The notes under the pieces: generated by a model
The model's database searches: none
What the model saw: only the letters and a program-made list of their open reading frames with translations
Told to the model about the DNA's origin: nothing
NCBI GenBank assembly: GCA_016932295.1
Contig: JAFGDC010000133.1
Coordinates: forward strand, 1-29,118
Length of the DNA: 29,118 nt
Direction: 5' to 3'
Origin: a candidate division CSSED10-310 bacterium
GTDB lineage: Bacteria > CSSED10-310 > JAFGDC01
In this document: in pieces, positions 25,712 to 29,118 of the stretch
How positions within the stretch are numbered: the stretch's first letter is position 1
Layout of the letters: each line of letters begins with the position of its first letter
Position numbers and translations under genes: made by a program

Positions 25712-27085
25712 ATGAAGGAAAAAATCTTCCGGGATGCGGTTCATGGCGACATCACACTGGATGAGTTGGAAGTCCGGGTGCTCGATACCGCCCCGATGCA
25801 ACGATTGCGGGCCATCAAGCAACTCGGAACCTCCAACCTGGTGTTTCCGTCCGCGGTGCATACCAGGTTCGAACACAGTCTCGGCACCTGCTGGTTGGCA
25901 AAACGCATTCTCGACACCCTGGTGAAAAACGGCGCCAGGATATCCAGTGAAGAACGGCGTATCACCACACTGGCCGCACTTCTCCACGACATCACTCACA
26001 TCCCATTCGGTCATACACTCGAGGATGAGCGGCGGGTCCTGCCGCGCCACGATCATCACCCGATGCGGTACCGGCTGTTTCTGCAGGATTCTCCAGTCGG
26101 CGACCTGCTGCGCGGCCATGCACTCATGCGGGATGTCACCATGCTGCTGCGCTGCAGGTCATACCAGAACCTGCGGAAGCCCTTTCTCGGACAGATCGTC
26201 TCTCATACCATCTGCGCCGACCTGTTGGACTATCTGAAACGAGACACCTATTTCTGCGGATTACGGACCACTTATGACGACAGGATCTTCAGCTATTTCC
26301 GCATCAACGACGGACAACTCGTGGTCTCTCTGCTCAAGGGCAAGGTCTTCCGTCACGATGCGCTGTCCGAACTGCTGGCGGTATTACGCCTGCGATACAG
26401 CCTGACCGAACGGGTGTATTACCACCATGCCAAGGTCGCCACCGGGGTGATGCTTTCGCGCATGGTGGAACTGGCATTACAGCAGGGCATGCGGGCGGAG
26501 GAACTATTTCGCCTGGGAGACGAGGGATTACTGTTGCACATAGAGGAGCGGTTCGGCACACACCCACCCTTGCGTGATCTGCTTGACAAGTTTCGCCGTC
26601 GTTATCTGTACAAGCGTTGCTACGCACTTACCTACAAGCTGGATTTCGTGGCGAGGGAAGAGCTGGCGCGACGGTTCCATTGCAATCACAGGAATGCCCG
26701 GACCAGGATGGAACAGGTGATCGCCCGAACGCTCAGGGTTCCGGATCATGCCGTGTGTATCTATTGCCCGCCGGTGAATATGAACCTCAAGGAAGCGGAT
26801 GTCCTTGTCCAGGTTGATGACGGCAAACCGCGCCCGTTGACCTCACTGGGCAACCTGGAAATCCGCTCCCTGCAGGAGCGCTACGGGATGATCTGGAAAT
26901 TCTATGTATTCCTGGACCGGGAATATGAATCGAAACTCGACCGCGCCGGCGCAGTCTGCGAAAAGGTCATCGGGCACCCTGATCAGCGCACCGTCGAAAA
27001 ACACGGGCAACTGAACCTGTTCGAGAGGTTAGAACTCGCCGATGCGCCGTCGCCCTTCCATCACGGCGACAAGCCGGGTGATTGA
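25712..27085 (+). CDS. HD-domain phosphohydrolase, SAMHD1/dGTPase-like
   Basis: The ATG at 25712 has GGAG 6 nt upstream, placed over the stop region of the preceding gene. The 457-aa product begins IFRDAVHGDI, the standard opening of SAMHD1-like HD hydrolases (usually KDPVHG). It contains HTRFEHSLG (His55), ALLHDITHIPFGH (His92, Asp93, His101) and ADLLDYLKRD (Asp170), which together form the H...HD...D metal site. The C-terminal half is helical, then a beta-rich part (CIYCPPVNMNLKEADVLVQV) seen in this family. Members hydrolyse dNTPs to nucleosides plus triphosphate or other phosphomonoesters; some act in phage defence. There is no second defence gene next to it, so a housekeeping or nucleotide-pool role is equally possible. 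It would be cytoplasmic. Confidence 0.87.
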   Translation: MKEKIFRDAVHGDITLDELEVRVLDTAPMQRLRAIKQLGTSNLVFPSAVHTRFEHSLGTCWLAKRILDTLVKNGARISSEERRITTLAALLHDITHIPFGHTLEDERRVLPRHDHHPMRYRLFLQDSPVGDLLRGHALMRDVTMLLRCRSYQNLRKPFLGQIVSHTICADLLDYLKRDTYFCGLRTTYDDRIFSYFRINDGQLVVSLLKGKVFRHDALSELLAVLRLRYSLTERVYYHHAKVATGVMLSRMVELALQQGMRAEELFRLGDEGLLLHIEERFGTHPPLRDLLDKFRRRYLYKRCYALTYKLDFVAREELARRFHCNHRNARTRMEQVIARTLRVPDHAVCIYCPPVNMNLKEADVLVQVDDGKPRPLTSLGNLEIRSLQERYGMIWKFYVFLDREYESKLDRAGAVCEKVIGHPDQRTVEKHGQLNLFERLELADAPSPFHHGDKPGD

Positions 27086-27150
27086 GCCTGGTCAATCAGG
27101 GTTCTTCCCCACCATGCGGAACGACCGGAAAGTATGTTGCCGGAGGCAGC

Positions 27151-27178
27151 TTGACAAGCATTCCCCTCCCGGCATAAT
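27151..27178 (+). promoter_or_regulatory. Sigma70-type promoter of the molybdo-hydroxylase accessory unit
   Basis: A perfect TTGACA (27151-27156) is followed after 16 nt by CATAAT (27173-27178), five of six matches to the -10 consensus. The predicted transcript starts near 27185, about 20 nt before the ATG at 27205, with AGGAG in between. It lies in the 119-nt gap after the HD-domain gene. Confidence 0.72.
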
Positions 27179-27204
27179 CCTTGTGTGACCAGAAAGGAGC
27201 TGAC

Positions 27205-27675
27205 ATGCACGAGGACATGATTTCCGTTCGATTGACCGTCAATGGCACGGAGCACCATTTTCACCTGCCGGCACACCGGCGATTGCTGGATCTGCTCCGC
27301 GACGACCTGGGCCTGACCGGCGTCAAGGAAGGCTGCGGGCAGGGAGAGTGCGGCACCTGCACGGTGCTGTTGGACGGCAAACCAGTGAACTCCTGCCTGG
27401 TTCTTGCCGCTCAGGCAGAGGGCTGCGACGTAGTAACCATCGAAGGATTGGGAGATGAACTGCACCCGATTCAACAAGCACTCATCGAGGAGGGCGGCAT
27501 CCAGTGCGGCTTCTGTACGCCTGGTATCATCCTGACCTCGGTCGCACTGCTCCGCATTGATCCGGATCCGAGTGATGAACGGATCCGTGAGGCGCTGGCG
27601 GGTAATCTCTGCCGGTGCACAGGCTATAGCAAGATCGTCGCCGCCGTGAAAAAAGCAGCGGTCTTGCGGCATTGA
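27205..27675 (+). CDS. [2Fe-2S] subunit of xanthine dehydrogenase/CO dehydrogenase family
   Basis: The ATG at 27205 has AGGAG 6 nt upstream and gives 156 aa, the normal size of the small iron-sulfur subunit (XdhC/CoxS/IorA type). The N-terminal plant-type ferredoxin domain has Cys44, Cys49, Cys52 and Cys64 (EGCGQGECGTC, then NSC). The helical second domain has Cys101, Cys104, Cys136 and Cys138 (QCGFCTPG and LCRCTG). All eight ligands are present, so two [2Fe-2S] clusters are expected. In the family this subunit moves electrons from the molybdopterin subunit to FAD or another acceptor. No molybdopterin or FAD subunit is encoded upstream or downstream in the window, so its partner is unknown. 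Its stop overlaps the next start by one base. Confidence 0.93.
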   Translation: MHEDMISVRLTVNGTEHHFHLPAHRRLLDLLRDDLGLTGVKEGCGQGECGTCTVLLDGKPVNSCLVLAAQAEGCDVVTIEGLGDELHPIQQALIEEGGIQCGFCTPGIILTSVALLRIDPDPSDERIREALAGNLCRCTGYSKIVAAVKKAAVLRH

Positions 27676-28013
27676 TGCACCTTCTCCATGAACTGAGTGA
27701 AAGCGTCGAGGGAGGCCCGCGCGTTCTTGTAACCATCGTGGCCGCCACCGGGCACACTCCACGCAAGGCCGGAGCCAGAATGTTGCGCTACGCCGACGGT
27801 ACTGCCACCGGCACTATAGGCGGCGGCATTCTCGAAGTGAAAACCCTTGAAATCGCCACGGAAATCATGCGAATCGGCGGAACGAGACTGGTCCGGTTCG
27901 AACTGACCGAAGACGCCGCGGAAGATGTCGACATGATCTGCGGGGGGTGCCTCACCCTGTTCATCGAAAAAATCGATGACCCGGATATAGATTCTGATCG
28001 AGCGCACGGTTGA
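27675..28013 (+). CDS. Short XdhC/CoxI-domain protein (molybdenum cofactor maturation family)
   Basis: The ATG at 27675 shares its first base with the TGA of the iron-sulfur gene (TGATG), which implies coupled translation; no separate ribosome binding site is seen. The 112-aa product matches only the N-terminal domain of XdhC/CoxI proteins: VTIVAATGHTPRKAGARML, then TGTIGGGILE, then DMICGGCLTLFIEKI. Full-length members (about 250-350 aa) have an additional Rossmann-type domain, which is missing here. XdhC binds the molybdenum cofactor and is needed for its sulfuration and insertion into xanthine-dehydrogenase-type enzymes. The protein may be a natural short form, since stand-alone domains exist, or a truncated gene. 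No continuation of the C-terminal domain was found after the stop in any frame. Confidence 0.8.
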   Translation: MHLLHELSESVEGGPRVLVTIVAATGHTPRKAGARMLRYADGTATGTIGGGILEVKTLEIATEIMRIGGTRLVRFELTEDAAEDVDMICGGCLTLFIEKIDDPDIDSDRAHG

Positions 28014-28045
28014 CTGATCGAGTAAGGATTGTTTTCAGTCTTTTT
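28012..28045 (+). terminator. Weak Rho-independent terminator after the XdhC-domain gene
   Basis: GACTGA (28012-28017) pairs with TCAGTC (28035-28040) and is followed at once by TTTTT (28041-28045). The stem is only 6 bp and the loop 17 nt, so it would be weak. Its position, overlapping the stop codon, fits the end of the two-gene unit. Confidence 0.4.
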
Positions 28046-28211
28046 GATCTTCGATATTGAGATGTCGTACCTTGCCGCCGAAAGGTTCGCGGGCGCGCCG
28101 TGGCGAAAAGCCATCTGTTCGAATCGCTGATTCGTCCGCCGCAGGCGGGTGAATCCAGCAACAGCTCACCACCCCCGCGCGAGAAGGCGCGGTAAACTCA
28201 TTGATTTTCAT
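28035..28211 (-). CDS. Possible 58-aa ORF with strong ribosome binding site, unrecognised
   Basis: The ATG at 28211 is preceded by GGAGGT at 5-nt spacing, the best Shine-Dalgarno sequence in the last kilobase. The frame (MKINEFTAPSRAGVVSCC to NIEDQKD) runs 58 codons. It matches no family I recognise, lacks a signal peptide and is rich in Arg and Pro. Two hairpins lie inside it (28129-28155 and 28175-28192), which argues against ordinary coding. It may be a real small gene, a leader peptide or chance. Confidence 0.25.
   Translation of the reverse strand: MKINEFTAPSRAGVVSCCWIHPPAADESAIRTDGFSPRRAREPFGGKVRHLNIEDQKD
28129..28155. repeat. Stem-loop, 12-bp stem
   Basis: GATTCGTCCGCC pairs with GGCGGGTGAATC around a GCA loop, with two G-U pairs. 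A second smaller hairpin (CCGCGC/GCGCGG) lies at 28175-28192. There is no U-run on either side, so this is more like a REP-type palindrome than a terminator. Confidence 0.55.
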
Positions 28212-28424
28212 GCGATACCTCCGTCGCGCAGGAGCGTGCCGGGTATACGTGCTGGTCATTTGATTTTGATAATCGATTGTCATTCACAGGCACCCGCCTT
28301 GTGTTCTAGGTGCATGCTCACTTGCGTGTCATGACATTAGACTTGGTAGTAACATAAGAACTGCGAGCAGGAATAGCCGCCGGCCTCCTCGGCGCGATAT
28401 TCCCGCCACGGCAAGCCCCCGTTC

Positions 28425-28508
28425 TCAGCACGTTTCTGCCAGTGCCGTTTCGGCATCCTGGAGTTTTCTCATTATCTGTTCCGGACTGTGTCGTTTCCGT
28501 TTTCCCAT
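28425..28508 (-). pseudogene. IS3-family OrfA transposase relic
   Basis: From an ATG at 28508 the minus strand encodes MGKRKRHSPEQIMRKLQDAE, then TALAETC and a stop at codon 28. This is the N-terminal helix-turn-helix start of IS3-type OrfA transposases, which normally read (K)KRHTPEQIVRKLREAE and continue to 80-100 codons. The frame is broken at the point where the helix-turn-helix would go on, and no OrfB (DDE integrase) is visible downstream. About 60 nt upstream of the ATG the minus strand reads CTGTCCCCCCTTAACTG (complement of 28561-28577), a plausible element end. It is a dead fragment. Confidence 0.6.
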
Positions 28509-28638
28509 TCTCGAGCCTCCCTGGCCGTCCCGGCCACGTGGAAACTCTCATTACATGGAACAGTTAAGGGGGGACAGGCCACCCGGTTCACAAAGCAGTT
28601 ACAACTATCACGCATTTACCCCGAACCGACACTCCAGA

Positions 28639-28657
28639 CCAGGGCGGGACGCCCTGG
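28639..28657. repeat. Perfect 8-bp stem-loop
   Basis: CCAGGGCG and CGCCCTGG form a perfect stem around a GGA loop. No U-run follows. It lies 60 nt beyond the putative insertion-sequence end, in the gene-poor region. Confidence 0.5.
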
Positions 28658-28840
28658 CTACTCTCTGGGACGAACCGGCGGTAATCTCTGGATTGTCTAG
28701 TCGGCGACCACCCAGTCAGTCAGGAGCATTGTCTGTTCCAGGTGGTCATCCGGCGCCTTCACCGATACGCCGGAGGTGGTGTCGCTCACTGAAACCATGA
28801 CCTATGACGGGTCGCCTGCGATGGCGATCAACGAAACCAG

Positions 28841-28973
28841 TGGTGCCGCATGGAGCGCGTGGCGCCAGCAAAAGGAGCGCGTGGCGCCAGCAAAAGGAGT
28901 GCGTGGTGCCAGCAAAAGGAGTGCGTGGTGCCGCATGGAGCGCGTGGCGCCGCATGGAGCGCGTGGCGCCAGC
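28841..28973. repeat. Compound tandem repeat of 19-bp and 22-bp units
   Basis: Six complete units and one partial unit lie head to tail, in the order 19, 22, 22, 22, 19, 19 bp. Each starts TGGYGCC and ends GGAGYGCG. The 19-bp type has GCAT in the middle and the 22-bp type has AGCAAAA. A partial unit follows at 28964-28973. Units differ mainly by C/T changes at two positions. There are no spacers, so this is not a CRISPR. No clear gene frame explains it. Confidence 0.85.
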
Positions 28974-28987
28974 CGCGCCCTGGTTAT

Positions 28988-29005
28988 GCGAGTCGTCAGA
29001 CTCGC
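28988..29005 (+). terminator. Hairpin with partial T-rich tail
   Basis: GCGAGTC-GTCA-GACTCGC is a perfect 7-bp stem with a 4-nt loop. CTTTGAGCCTTCTTTT follows, which is T-rich but interrupted. It could be a weak terminator on the plus strand, though no gene is read into it from the left within this window. Confidence 0.3.
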
Positions 29006-29118
29006 CTTTGAGCCTTCTTTTCGTACGCGTACCCATGAAGCCGCCGAATGGCTGGCCGGCAGCGCGGCATCATCGTCATGCGACCCTTGATGCGTTGCCA
29101 GGCCTCGCACTCCGAGAT

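Larger units (their letters stand above)
28046..29118. other. Gene-poor, degenerate region
   Basis: About 1.07 kb without a convincing full-length gene. It contains the possible small ORF (28035-28211), hairpins, a relic of an insertion-sequence transposase and a compound tandem repeat, each listed separately. Short frames on both strands carry no ribosome binding site or recognisable product. It looks like a decayed mobile-element site. Confidence 0.65.

Noticed and set aside
28841..28973. Possible CRISPR array
   Set aside because: Units are contiguous with no spacers, and no cas genes are seen.
28776..29090. 104-codon plus-strand frame across the tandem repeat
   Set aside because: Its sequence is mostly the repeat translated (Ala/Arg/Trp-rich), units of 19 and 22 bp shift the frame, and no ribosome binding site precedes it.

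Overview
The window looks like a contig piece from an uncultured Gram-negative bacterium of a poorly sampled lineage. The signs are a beta-barrel outer-membrane protein ending in Phe, many Sec-type signal peptides, a secreted Thr/Pro-rich surface-type protein, large multidomain exported enzymes and moderately high GC. No rRNA, tRNA or single-copy marker that would fix the phylum was seen, so I do not name one.

Layout. 1-1295 (+) is the 3' part of an exported protein with a Thr-Pro linker. 1603-14557 (-) is a large block of seven genes, read right to left: a GH57 amylopullulanase-like enzyme, a second GH57-like enzyme with an N-terminal DOMON/CBM9-like domain, a MalK/UgpC-type ABC ATPase, a Yip1-like membrane protein, a glucodextranase C-terminal-domain (DOMON-like) protein, an outer-membrane beta-barrel, and a second, divergent glucodextranase-C-like protein. 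The first six genes are packed with gaps of about 10-45 nt. They follow one good sigma70-type promoter (14596-14624, -). The seventh lies behind a 254-nt gap. I read this block as an alpha-glucan processing and uptake locus of the cell envelope. It has an ABC ATPase but no MalE, MalF or MalG in the window. It is the most interesting system here.

14909-27085 (+) holds an M1-M28 double-peptidase fusion, an inositol-monophosphatase-family enzyme, two adjacent paralogous GT-C-type membrane glycosyltransferases with different soluble C-terminal modules, and an SAMHD1-like HD phosphohydrolase. 27151-28045 (+) is a small two-gene unit with its own promoter: a [2Fe-2S] subunit of the xanthine dehydrogenase/CO dehydrogenase family, overlapping by one base a short stand-alone XdhC/CoxI-domain protein. 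No molybdenum catalytic subunit is present.

28046-29118 has no convincing full-length gene. It carries a possible 58-codon ORF with a strong ribosome binding site, several hairpins, a relic of an IS3-type OrfA transposase and an interleaved 19/22-bp tandem repeat. It looks like a decaying insertion site. All functional calls rest on motifs read by eye; no database search was run.
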